From Osedax frankpressi (lineage: Eukaryota; Annelida; Polychaeta; Sabellida; Siboglinidae): a DNA stretch of 64,000 nucleotides. The notes beneath the pieces were generated by a model, which saw nothing but the letters and a program-made list of their open reading frames with translations, searched no databases and was not told the origin of the DNA. Below are positions 1 to 10,876 of the stretch, in pieces. The DNA is taken from positions 32,580,292 through 32,644,291 of the forward strand of contig OZ038312.1 in NCBI GenBank assembly GCA_964035775.1. Reading direction: 5' to 3'. Numbering within the stretch: the first letter of the stretch is position 1; every line of letters begins with the position of its first letter. The translations under genes were made by a program, and so were the position numbers.

Positions 1-23
1 ATTCACATTTAACTCGGAGATAA

Positions 24-275
24 CAACGTGATGGAGTGCTGTGTATCGTAGTACATATGAGCATGTTTACTGGCATGTTTGTACGCACGTTTGCCGTATT
101 TCGGTGCGAGTTTCCGCCTGGGCATGTCCCGGTGTGCGCGCGTTATCGTGTCGGATTGTTAGACGGCACAGTTGCGTCGTACAATCGTGGTGGTGTCGCG
201 CGCGTTGGCGTCTACGATATCGTACGCGTTACCCCCGACGAGCCGATGTGCGTCGTCAGCTTAACCGGATATTAA
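24..275 (+). CDS. Possible terminal coding exon, unrecognised
   Basis: The frame is open from 24 to a TAA at 273-275. The first in-frame ATG is at 57, and the window edge may hide an upstream exon. The stretch is much richer in G, C and CpG than the surrounding AT-rich DNA, as is the better-supported exon at 14848-15183, which suggests coding. The product ends in ...PMCVVSLTGY. I recognise no domain. A tag-ending acceptor-like site lies near 50. It could be the last exon of a gene starting left of the window, or only a CpG-rich patch. Confidence 0.3.
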   Translation, partial: QRDGVLCIVVHMSMFTGMFVRTFAVFRCEFPPGHVPVCARYRVGLLDGTVASYNRGGVARVGVYDIVRVTPDEPMCVVSLTGY

Positions 276-1010
276 AAACCACCCAACGAACTTGATACGA
301 CCGCGCTGACTAATCACATTTCGATCAGCGTTAAGGGCTAGAGCTACGAAGTAAAGGTGTCACGGAAGGATCTTGCCCTAATCATTTGCTAATCATTTGC
401 ATCTAGTTATGTTTGTAAGCGCTGCTCGACAATCTAGAGTAATGTCATATCAATATTTCCTTTCCGGGTATATCCGATTTATCTATTTTAATATATATGG
501 TACCATATGACGTTATTGATCATATCATTAATATTATTTCCGAAATTGAATTACTTTTTATATAATAATATAATAATATATATTTACACATTTATATCGG
601 GTATAAATAAATATAAACATATATCATAAATAAATTCCTAAATTAATGATAATATCAATATCACAATGTCTAATATACTATATTTCAATTACTTACATTG
701 AAAACAAAAGTGATATATAATAATAATTTATTTAAATAACAAATTATTTACAACTATTGCAAATAATGTCCATAAAAATAGAAAAACATAATATAAGAAA
801 ACATTAGAATTTATAATATGTATTTTGAAGAAATTATGACAGAAGAAAATGAATATAACATATATAAATGTATGTATGTATACATAGATAGAATTTACAA
901 ATTAATTATTCCACAGAATATAAATACATCCACAGATTTTCAAAATATTATTTAAAATAATAGGAATAGGAATATCGGTAATGTACATTTTTCATTTTAC
1001 AATTTATTAT
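276..1010. other. AT-rich DNA, no gene seen
   Basis: Low-complexity AT-rich sequence with short A/T runs. I see no open frame, RNA gene or mobile-element end in it. Confidence 0.5.
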
Positions 1011-1011
1011 G

Positions 1012-1102
1012 TACACTGTACAACTTACGCTGTACAACTTACGATGTACAACTTACGATGTACAACTTACGATGTACAACGTACGATGTACAGTGTACAT
1101 AT
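1012..1102. repeat. 14-bp tandem repeat with TGTACA core
   Basis: About five to six copies of tgtacaacttacga, bounded by gtacactgtac on the left and gtacagtgtac on the right. TGTACA is self-complementary, so the tract is also rich in short palindromes. A related gtacactgtacactgta motif recurs near 1840-1855. Confidence 0.75.
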
Positions 1103-1455
1103 TATAGAATATTACTTATAGATTATTATAATACATATATTTAGAATATCAAATAATTCATGTATTAGACTACTATTGAACAATTATATATTATAGTTAA
1201 TAGTTAAGGTATCTCGAGATTAATATACTATTATCTACCAAATATTTTATTGTTATGTCATATGGTTTGATATTTTCTTGAGACACATCAATTAGTATAT
1301 ATGATATAGACAGATATTTAAATATATTCTGATTTGAATTAATTCCAATATCTTGGTTGAAGCGATTCTATTAAATCAGGTTAATCTATAGTTGATTCTG
1401 GATGTTTTAGTCAGTATTTCATAATATCTATTATCATAAAACACTGCTAATAAAA

Positions 1456-1535
1456 AGTGTTGCTTAAACAACAAGTGTTGCTTAAAGTGTTGCTTAAAGT
1501 GTTGCTTAAACAACAAAGTGTTGCTTAAACAACAT
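1456..1535. repeat. Short tandem repeat, gtgttgcttaaa unit
   Basis: Five copies of gtgttgcttaaa, three of them extended by caacaa so that they contain the inverted repeat GTTG-CTTAAA-CAAC. The open frame read through it on the minus strand is only a translation of the repeat. Confidence 0.7.
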
Positions 1536-2038
1536 ATAGGATAACAATGTTCGCCGAACGTGACCCCAGAAAACAATAGAATTAATTGCATAATTTATTT
1601 GCCTGTTATATATATTTTTTAGATATGTGTAGCAATGAGAGTGTAACAAAGCGATAATTTTTCAAAGTAAAGGAATACTTCAATGATAGTATAACTAAGT
1701 ACATTTGTTACTAAATGAGAGTTTAGCCAAACGTAAGTATAGCCGATGTGATTATATATGAGTGAGATGTACCTAATTAGTAATACGCCCAATTTAGAGT
1801 ATATCCTAGTAATTGAATACTAAATTTAGAGTGTACAATGTACACTGTACACTGTAGAGTGAAATCTGTATACATGGGAGAAAGTAATCTTGTGCATGTG
1901 TACTTAAATATTAGTGCATCCAAGTAAGATTGTAGCTAACTGCCAGTGTCTATAATCAACTATCATGTTTAAATTTGTTCATTATCAGTTTTGAATCACT
2001 TATAATTTTCATAACTATTAAATAGGATATATAGTATA

Positions 2039-2092
<54 letters not shown>

Positions 2093-2361
2093 TGAATACA
2101 TTCACTAATGGTATTCATTTTGAAAAATAAATATATTAAATGTACTAGAATATAAATAATGTATTAATCTTGCAAAGAACAGTTTATAATCGATCTAATA
2201 AGCATCATCATAATGAATGTAGATTACCTTGATATACATAATACACAAGCATAAGTTACGTAATCAGTATACTATTACATTACTCATCATACTATATTTT
2301 CTAATATTCAGAATCACATTTCATTTAGAACACTCTGATTATTGACAATTTATTATTGATG

Positions 2362-2405
<44 letters not shown>

Positions 2406-2733
2406 ATATATATATATATATAGTGTATCTTATATAATATGGATATATGTTATATAATACCACGACGTGTATTCATTGAACGAAGATTTCGTACAAATTG
2501 CGCATTTTCTTCGTTATATGATCTCTAAGATATTTTATTATTTTTTTAGGTATTATTCTACAAATGAGTCAAACGCAAAATGTCAGATGTCAACATTTGT
2601 TCTTGAAAACTTAACTTATGAATATACTTTACTTTATATGTCACTTTATATATAAATATATATATAATTATAATATAATTTCATCCTTATATCAAAGCCT
2701 CCTGTATAATAGAAGATACATGCAATCTTGCTA
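1536..2733. other. AT-rich DNA with (TA)n tracts, no gene seen
   Basis: Holds (TA)n tracts at about 2039-2089 and 2365-2421. Otherwise AT-rich sequence without a supported gene; the open frames near 2467-2655 have no domain and no coding-like composition. Confidence 0.5.
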
Positions 2734-2933
2734 NNNNNNNNNNNNNNNNNNNNNNNNNNNNNNNNNNNNNNNNNNNNNNNNNNNNNNNNNNNNNNNNNNN
2801 NNNNNNNNNNNNNNNNNNNNNNNNNNNNNNNNNNNNNNNNNNNNNNNNNNNNNNNNNNNNNNNNNNNNNNNNNNNNNNNNNNNNNNNNNNNNNNNNNNNN
2901 NNNNNNNNNNNNNNNNNNNNNNNNNNNNNNNNN
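2734..2933. other. Assembly gap of exactly 200 N
   Basis: Two hundred consecutive N, a round number typical of scaffold joins rather than measured gaps. It abuts an (AG)n tract, so the contig probably ended in that low-complexity sequence. The true distance across it is unknown. Confidence 0.98.
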
Positions 2934-2992
<59 letters not shown>

Positions 2993-3202
2993 AATATATA
3001 GGGGGAGGGGAGGAGAGCGATCAAGGGAGAGAGAGCAAGGGAAGAGTGGGAGTGGGGAAGAGGGGGAGTGGGGAAGAGGGGGAGGGAGGGAAGGAGGGAT
3101 GGGGGATAGAGTGAGAGAGAGCGAGGGGAGGGAGAGGGAGATGGAGAGGGAGATTTAGGGAGGGATGGAGGGAGGTAGAGGGAGAGGGAGGGGGAGAGAG
3201 AA
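2934..3202. repeat. (AG)n microsatellite and purine-rich tract
   Basis: A perfect (AG)n run to about 2989, followed by about 210 bp made almost only of A and G on the + strand (ggggag, gggaag and gagggag motifs). Long homopurine tracts can form triplex DNA and are hard to sequence. Confidence 0.9.
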
Positions 3203-4334
3203 ATATCTTACATCATTCTGATATTTGATTGCAAATACAATAGGTCGATTGTTACTCAATTACGTGACATATATCCAAGACAAGTTTACGTCGTACGTTT
3301 GGCAAACGCTTTATGTACGAAAATACACTTTAAAATGTATGTATAATATATTGTAAACATTGTATACAGTGTAAATTATACATTTTTCAATATTATTTTT
3401 TGGCTCATCAATTATATATAGTAAAGATATGAGTTATAATGAATATATATACATTTTAATTTTTTTTTAAATTATGGCTGGCTCAGCCATAATTTAGCCA
3501 CCCCATTCAAATTTAACATGGGAGAGATACATTATTTAATATGCAAAATATAGGAGCAATATTAAAATTGAATGGTAATAATAATTTTTTAATAATGAAA
3601 AATGGCTAAAAACTTTATATGATATATTATTAAATAAAAATATATTAATTTTTTTTTTAAATTGTTACCAAGAAATTCCAGGAAAATTAAATTTTATAAT
3701 TTATTGTATATTTTTGACATTTTAGGTTCTTAAAATATTGTTAAATTTATAAGCAATATTACATTAGTTATATTTGTTTACTATGAATTGGGTAATAATA
3801 AAAAAATATTAAAAATTTGGATTATGCATGGTTGTTATGCATATGCACCAATTGATACATATGATGTAATATTTAGTTTAAACTAAATATTACATCATTT
3901 GTACATATATGAATAAAATGAAACAGGAAATTAAATATTGGGTATGAATAAGATTTGTATATGTATATTTGTATACTAGGTATGTAGCTAATATCGATCA
4001 TATGTCTACTTATGGTATATCCTTCTCATTATTATTAGGGGACATACCCTCTGTAAGTTTCACTAGTGGGACTTAGTAATAGATTTTACATTTAGGGGTA
4101 CATCTTAGTTTTCATACCGTGTACATAGAGTTAAATGTAATCCGTAAATTAGACCAATTACGATATTTGATACTAACCACTTGCCTTATAATATATGTTA
4201 CCAGTCAAACCCAACACAGTTTCTTACATGACATATCCAATGTGTAAAATATCAACATGCTTGTCTAATCAGTTATGGTTTATTTATTTCTTTTAAGGAT
4301 AAATTCGAACAAATACCAATTATTTGTATTCCTC

Positions 4335-4335
<1 letters not shown>
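3203..4335. other. AT-rich DNA with two palindromes, no gene seen
   Basis: Contains a 12-bp-arm hairpin at 3469-3495 (aaattatggctg, loop gct, complementary arm) and a perfect 34-bp palindrome at 3863-3896. No coding region is supported. The hairpin could be the end of a small non-autonomous element, but I found no partner end or target duplication. Confidence 0.5.
3863..3896. repeat. Perfect 34-bp spacer-free palindrome
   Basis: Begins gatgtaatatttag, centre tttaaa, and ends with the exact complement. The symmetry continues imperfectly for several bases on both sides. Confidence 0.9.

Positions 4336-4336
<1 letters not shown>

Positions 4337-4418
<82 letters not shown>
4337..4418. repeat. 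(TA)n microsatellite
   Basis: Nearly pure TA dinucleotides with a few TG interruptions. The open frames read through it on both strands are artefacts. Confidence 0.95.
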
Positions 4419-4421
<3 letters not shown>

Positions 4422-4506
4422 ATTTTAAATAAAGAAATATTACACAAATTCAAGAAATAAAAACTAATCATGTGTCATAATATTTCTCATCTTTTACAAT
4501 CAGAAC

Positions 4507-4615
4507 ACAACATGCAACACCGCACCGCGATACGCCGCACCGCACCGCACCACACCGCACCACACCGCACCGCACCACACCGCACCACACCACACCACAC
4601 CACACCGCACCACAC
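4507..4615. repeat. Pentanucleotide repeat CACCG/CACCA
   Basis: Imperfect tandem 5-mers alternating caccg and cacca. A degenerate continuation of the same ACACC-like unit is scattered to about 5070, suggesting an old, decaying array. Confidence 0.85.
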
Positions 4616-4763
4616 CAGACTTCACCCCATATGATAGTACCACACGGCACCAATACTCCTTACCTTAACAAATCAGATTAAACAGGACCGAAATTCTACA
4701 TATCATTTCACACCACAATAAAATGCACGACACTATACCTACATTCACAACATCATATTGCAT

Positions 4764-4864
4764 CGCAGCAAACTACACACACATCTACAGCATACTACAC
4801 ACACATCTACAGCATACTACACACACATCTACAGCAAACTACACACACATCTGCAGCATACTAC
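4764..4864. repeat. 20-bp tandem repeat
   Basis: Four to five copies of ctacacacacatctacagcata with single-base changes (gcaaacta, ctgcag). It sits inside the degenerate ACACC-rich stretch and may have arisen from it. Confidence 0.85.
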
Positions 4865-5070
4865 ACCACGCGATACAATACCCCACCACACCATCACACA
4901 ACAAATCGCACCATTTCACACGTCAAAATAAAACACCACACCATATCAAACAATACTACATAACACCATAATATCACGCCATTCTTCACCACATCGCACC
5001 ATACATTACAACATAACACCGCACCACGCGACATAACACCATACCGCATTATATCACACCATAACATACG

Positions 5071-5640
5071 GTATACTTTGATATAGTGGACATCTTGTTT
5101 AAAATTGAAATTTCTTTAATCAGAATCAATCAAGTTTAAAGATTCACAACAATCGATAACAATAAATGTTTTTTAAACATATGGACTACAAGTTCCTAAT
5201 TTATTGTTGGAATTTCGGTACAAATATCCGATAGAGTGGAGTATACCTTATAGTAGATACCATTCGACGTTATGATGCATACAATGATTAACTCGTATCA
5301 GATGTAACTGCTAATATCGATATTACTTTTAGATATTGCAAATATTTATAGGTGGAATCGATTTTGTTTACATTTATCGGAATATTGAGTTGGATAATGT
5401 ATGATAAGCACATGTCGGTAGTAATGAAATTAGTAATATTCAACTATACGCCGTTATACTGGGTACTGAGTACTAATGGTATACACATACCACTGGTTAT
5501 TATATAGATTTTATATAATAAGCATATAACTGCACGCATACTTAAACAAGTTACTTTTCAAATAATATTTTCAATAATTTATTGAGCAAAATTTATATAA
5601 GTAATTATTCGAAAGTTAGATAAGTAGGTGAATAGTTTAA
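5071..5640. other. AT-rich DNA, nothing recognised
   Basis: No open frame of note, no repeat and no RNA gene seen. Confidence 0.5.
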
Positions 5641-5661
5641 TACTCACCAGGCTACTACCCT

Positions 5662-5706
5662 GGCGAGTAGTAGCGAGTAGTAGCGAGTAGTAGCGAGTAG
5701 TAGCGA
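5662..5706. repeat. 10-bp tandem repeat gagtagtagc
   Basis: About four perfect copies of gagtagtagc just after a small ccagg/cctgg hairpin at 5649-5662. Confidence 0.8.
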
Positions 5707-5835
5707 CTTCTTATTGGAGAATTTGAACTGTGTTCCAACCATAATAGCTACGTATACACTATTCACCTACTCATTGACTATATACACTGATAAAATACAT
5801 ATACGTAGCCAAGAGAATATACAAAGTAGTTCGTA

Positions 5836-6046
5836 TAGTTATATCTAGTAGTTATATTGAGTAGTTATATTGAGTAGTTATATTGAGTAGTTATATTGAG
5901 TAGTTATATTGAGTAGTTATATCTAGTAGTTATATCTAGTAGTTATATTGAGTAGTTATATTGAGTAGTTATATTTAGTAGTTATATTGAGTAGTTATAT
6001 TTAGTAGTTATATTGAGTAGTTATATTGAGTAGTTATATTGAGTAC
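5836..6046. repeat. 13-bp tandem repeat, gagtagttatatt unit
   Basis: About sixteen copies of gagtagttatatt, with variant units ctagtagttatat and tttagtagttata interspersed. The tagtag word is shared with the repeat at 5662-5706. Confidence 0.85.
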
Positions 6047-6216
6047 TCTTGGTATTATATAATATATAAAATAAGTAAATACATTCATATCGAGAAATAT
6101 TAATAATTGTAAGTTAAAGGTTTTGAGATTACAATTATTAATACTGGTAATATGTGGTTTCAAGTTCATTCGAATATAATCGGAATATATATGATATTTG
6201 AAATATCTCTGATAGG

Positions 6217-6217
<1 letters not shown>

Positions 6218-6253
<36 letters not shown>

Positions 6254-6313
6254 TATATGTATATATATATGTATATATATATATATATATGTATACATAT
6301 ATATATGTATATA

Positions 6314-6358
<45 letters not shown>
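6218..6358. repeat. (TA)n microsatellite with TG interruptions
   Basis: TA dinucleotides broken regularly by gtatatatat and catatatat words. Confidence 0.9.
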
Positions 6359-6362
<4 letters not shown>

Positions 6363-7178
6363 TATAAATAAAAGAGAACCCAGGACAGATCCTTAAACAG
6401 AGCTAAGGGAACATGTACCTCATTTTAGAAAGTGGAATATTAATTGTTAATATAATCAGATGAAAAAATACCGTAGCTATGCGACTAGAATGATATAGTT
6501 GCGATGTGTGTTTAGGTGTACATATATGTTTTATGTGTGTATATATCTGTGTATATACGTATTTATATGTATTTGTGTATGTGTACATTTATTTAATCGT
6601 ACAAATACAATTGTCGTCAATTGTTCAGATATGTGTATGTATATGTACATTGTACTTGTACATTGTACAAGTACCTGCATGTAAGTGTATTTATAAGTAT
6701 GCGTATGCATGTATTTTTTATTAATTATCGTAGCACCGAGTTAATATAATATAATATAAAATTACATAAAGGTCGGTACGTAATATCACATAATATTATA
6801 TACCATTACGCAATACTACGTAATATTATACAATAGTTTATACTGCATAATATTATGTAATATCAATTTAATATTGTATAATATTATACATTATAAAAAA
6901 TCGTATGCTATTAAATTTTGAATATTTCCAAGATAATCACAAGAGAAAATCTCTAATCGAATGAACTGATTTTTACAATTCAAGTTTAATGGAACATATT
7001 TATGTAGTTGAATTTAGTCATATTATATTATATAATGCATTGTGTCTTGAACTGCAAACATATATAATTAAGTAAGTAACGATTTGGAAAGAGTTGTCGT
7101 ACACACTAGTTAGTATGATTTTTAAATCAGGAATGTTATAAGAGATTACAATTAAAGAAGTATTTTTTTGATTCAGAT
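6359..7178. other. AT-rich DNA, no gene seen
   Basis: 6500-6720 is rich in TG/TA dinucleotides and includes gtacattgtac words. 6735-6895 has many overlapping short palindromes of the ataatattat type. The frames at 6499-6724 translate low-complexity sequence and are not supported as genes. Confidence 0.5.
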
Positions 7179-10010
7179 ATACTTAGCAATATACTTAGCC
7201 ATGTACTTAGCAATATACTTAGCAATATACTTAGCCATATACTTAGCCATATACTTAGCCATATACTTAGCAATATACTTAGCAATATACTTAGCAATAT
7301 ACTTAGCAATATACTTAGCAATATACTTAGCCATATACTTAGCCATATACTTAGCAATATACTTAGCAATATACTTAGCCATATACTTAGCCATATACTT
7401 AGCCATATACTTAGCAATATACTTAGCAATATACTTAGCAATATACTTAGCCATGTACTTAGCAATATACTTAGCAATATACTTAGCCATGTACTTAGCA
7501 ATATACTTAGCAATATACTTAGCAATATACTTAGCCATATACTTAGCCATATACTTAGCAATATACTTAGCCATATACTTAGCCATATACTTAGCCATAT
7601 ACTTAGCAATATACTTAGCCATGTACTTAGCCATATACTTAGCAATATACTTAGCCATATACTTAGCAATATACTTAGCCATGTACTTAGCAATATACTT
7701 AGTCATGTACTTAGCCATATACTTAGCCATATACTTAGCCATATACTTAGCCATATACTTAGCAATATACTTAGCAATATACTTAGCCATATACTTAGCA
7801 ATATACTTAGCCATATACTTAGCAATATACTTAGCCATGTACTTAGCCATATACTTAGCCATATACTTAGCCATATACTTAGCAATATACTTAGCCATGT
7901 ACTTAGCCATGTACTTAACCATATACTTAGCCATATACTTAGCCATATACTTAGCAATATACTTAGCAATGTACTTAGCAATATACTTAGCCATATACTT
8001 AGCAATATACTTAGCCATATACTTAGCCATATACTTAGCCATATACTTAGCAATATACTTAGCAATATACTTAGCCATATACTTAGCAATATACTTAGCA
8101 ATATACTTAGCCATATACTTAGCCATATACTTAGCAATATACTTAGCAATATACTTAGCCATATACTTAGCCATATACTTAGCCATATACTTAGCAATAT
8201 ACTTAGCAATATACTTAGCAATATACTTAGCCATGTACTTAGCAATATACTTAGCAATATACTTAGCCATGTACTTAGCAATATACTTAGCAATATACTT
8301 AGCAATATACTTAGCCATATACTTAGCCATATACTTAGCAATATACTTAGCCATATACTTAGCCATATACTTAGCAATATACTTAGCAATATACTTAGCA
8401 ATATACTTAGCCATATACTTAGCAATATACTTAGCCATATACTTAGCCATATACTTAGCAATATACTTAGCAATATACTTAGCCATATACTTAGCCATAT
8501 ACTTAGCAATATACTTAGCAATATACTTAGCCATATACTTAGCCATATACTTAGCCATATACTTAGTCATATACTTAGCAATATACTTAGCCTTATACTT
8601 AGTCATATACTTAGCAATATACTTAGCAATATACTTAGCCATATACTTAGCAATATACTTAGCCATATACTTAGCCATATACTTAGCAATATACTTAGCA
8701 ATATACTTAGCAATATACTTAGCAATATACTTAGCAATATACTTAGCAATATACTTAGCCATATACTTAGCAATATACTTAGCAATATACTTAGCAATAT
8801 ACTTAGCCATATACTTAGCCATATACTTAGCAATATACTTAGCAATATACTTAGCAATATATTTAGCAATATACTTAGCCATATACTTAGCAATATACTT
8901 AGCCATATACTTAGCCATATACTTAGCCATATACTTAGTCATATACTTAGCAATATACTTAGCCATATACTTAGCCATATACTTAGCAATATACTTAGCA
9001 ATATACTTAGCAATATACTTAGCCATATACTTAGCAATATACTTAGCCATATACTTAGCAATATACTTAGCAATATACTTAGCCATATACTTAGCAATAT
9101 ACTTAGCCATGTACTTAGCCATATACTTAGCAATATACTTAGCCATATACTTAGCAATATACTTAGCCATGCACTTAGCAATATACTTAGTCATGTACTT
9201 AGCCATATACTTAGCCATATACTTAGCCATATACTTAGCCATATACTTAGCAATATACTTAGCAATATACTTAGCCATATACTTAGCAATATACTTAGCC
9301 ATATACTTAGCAATATACTTAGCCATGTACTTAGCCATATACTTAGCCATATACTTAGCCATATACTTAGCAATATACTTAGCCATGTACTTAGCCATGT
9401 ACTTAGCCATATACTTAGTCATATACTTAGCCATATACTTAGCAATATACTTAGCAATGTACTTAGCAATATACTTAGCCATATACTTAGCCATATACTT
9501 AGCCATATACTTAGCCATATACTTAGCCATATACTTAGCCATATACTTAGCCATATACTTAGCAATATACTTAGCCATATACTTAGCAATATACTTAGCC
9601 ATGTACTTAGCCATATACTTAGCCATATACTTAGCCATATACTTAGCAATATACTTAGCCATATACTTAGCCATATACTTAGTCATATACTTAGCAATAT
9701 ACTTAGCCATATACTTAGCCATATACTTAGCAATATACTTAGCCATATACTTAGTCATATACTTAGCAATATACTTAGCCTTATACTTAGCCTTATACTT
9801 AGCAATATACTTAGCCATATACTTAGCAATATACTTAGCCATATACTTAGCAATATACTTAGCCATATACTTAGCCTTATACTTAGTCATATACTTAGCC
9901 TTATACTTAGCAATATACTTAGCAATATACTTAGCAATATACTTAGCCATATACTTAGCCATATACTTAGCAATATACTTAGCCATATACTTAGTCATAT
10001 ACTTAGTCAT
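7179..10010. repeat. 12-bp minisatellite, 236 copies
   Basis: An uninterrupted array of atacttagcaat and atacttagccat units with minor variants (atgtacttag, ttagtcat, ttagcctt). The 2832 bp equal exactly 236 units of 12 bp; I see no indels that break phase. Because 12 is a multiple of three and the unit lacks stops in some frames, it gives open frames of over 900 codons on both strands (repeating IYLA on +, KYMA/KYIA on -); these are not credible genes. Variant patterns repeat at longer range, so the array grew by block duplication as well as single-unit slippage. Confidence 0.98.
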
Positions 10011-10079
10011 ATATGGCTCTTGAGAAATATAATTTGTACAACAATTTGGGCAATGAAGCGATATGCAGGTTACTCATAA

Positions 10080-10260
10080 CTTACACAGTTTAGGCTTACA
10101 ATTGTGTGCGCCAATGTACGTCATACACGCAGCACTAACCACACGTGACGCGTGCGTGTGTCACGTGGGTACAGACGCTCAGTACACACGCGCATATCAC
10201 ACGCACACGTGCATCGTGTGCATTCGCGCGTGACAACACGCAACTCATATTATTCAACGG
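10080..10260. promoter_or_regulatory. CpG-rich patch with three CACGTG E-box motifs
   Basis: CACGTG occurs at 10142-10147, 10162-10167 and 10206-10211 within a stretch rich in acgcg and cgtgtg words. The motif is the palindromic E-box bound by bHLH factors in animals. No gene start is seen beside it, so a regulatory role is only a guess; it could equally be a degenerate GT/CA-rich repeat. Confidence 0.3.
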
Positions 10261-10535
10261 CGCAGGCTTGCTCTCGATGAGATATCACTGACCAATGGTC
10301 AGTGACCGCTAACCACTAATCACTGTTGACTATACTGGACGCCGGCTACTAATCGCTCTCCGTTTTATTCGGCCCGCTGACCATCAATCACTGTCCACTC
10401 TATACTTTCAGTTGACCACTAATCAGTGACTTCTATATATTGCCCGCTGACCATAATCAGTGGCCTCTCTACTCTACCTGCTGACCACTAATTAGTGATT
10501 GCTGACCACAGCCTCATATCGTCCAATGATTGAAC
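10261..10535. repeat. Degenerate repeat with palindromic CTGACCACTAATCAGTG motif
   Basis: At least five diverged copies of a word like ctgaccactaatcagtgac, spaced roughly 45-70 bp apart, many preceded by gcccgctgac. The first has a perfect 8-bp-arm hairpin cactgacc-aat-ggtcagtg at 10286-10304. Confidence 0.6.
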
Positions 10536-10611
10536 GAGTTTAAAAAACTCGATTATTTACCCTTGACTAATTTATTTTACGATAAGTTTTTATTTCTCTA
10601 GTTATGTATAT

Positions 10612-10876
10612 TACTCACTCACTCACTCACTCACTCACTCACTCACTCACTCACTCACTCACTCACTCACTCACTCACTCACTCACTCACTCACTCACTC
10701 ACTCACTCACTCACTCACTCACTCACTCACTCACTCACTCACTCACTCACTCACTCACTCACTCACTCACTTACTCACTCACTCACTTACTCACTCACTC
10801 ACTCACTCACTCACTCACTCACTCACTCACTCACTTACTCACTTACTCACTCATTCACTCACTCACTCACTCACTC
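10612..10876. repeat. (CACT)n microsatellite, left of LINE
   Basis: About 66 tandem tetranucleotides actc, nearly pure with a few actt and attc variants. It ends where LINE sequence begins. The open frame of repeating THSL is a translation artefact. Confidence 0.95.

Noticed and set aside
2728-3114. Frames rich in Arg-Glu or Ser-Leu across the N gap
   Set aside because: They run through unknown bases and an (AG)n repeat.
3469-3495. Hairpin as a terminal repeat of a DNA transposon
   Set aside because: No second matching end or target-site duplication was found nearby.
7179-10010. CRISPR array
   Set aside because: Units are contiguous 12-mers without unique spacers, and the DNA is eukaryotic in character.
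7168-10023. Open frames of about 950 codons on both strands
   Set aside because: They are translations of the 12-bp minisatellite; the unit is a multiple of three without stops in those frames, and both strands are open at once.
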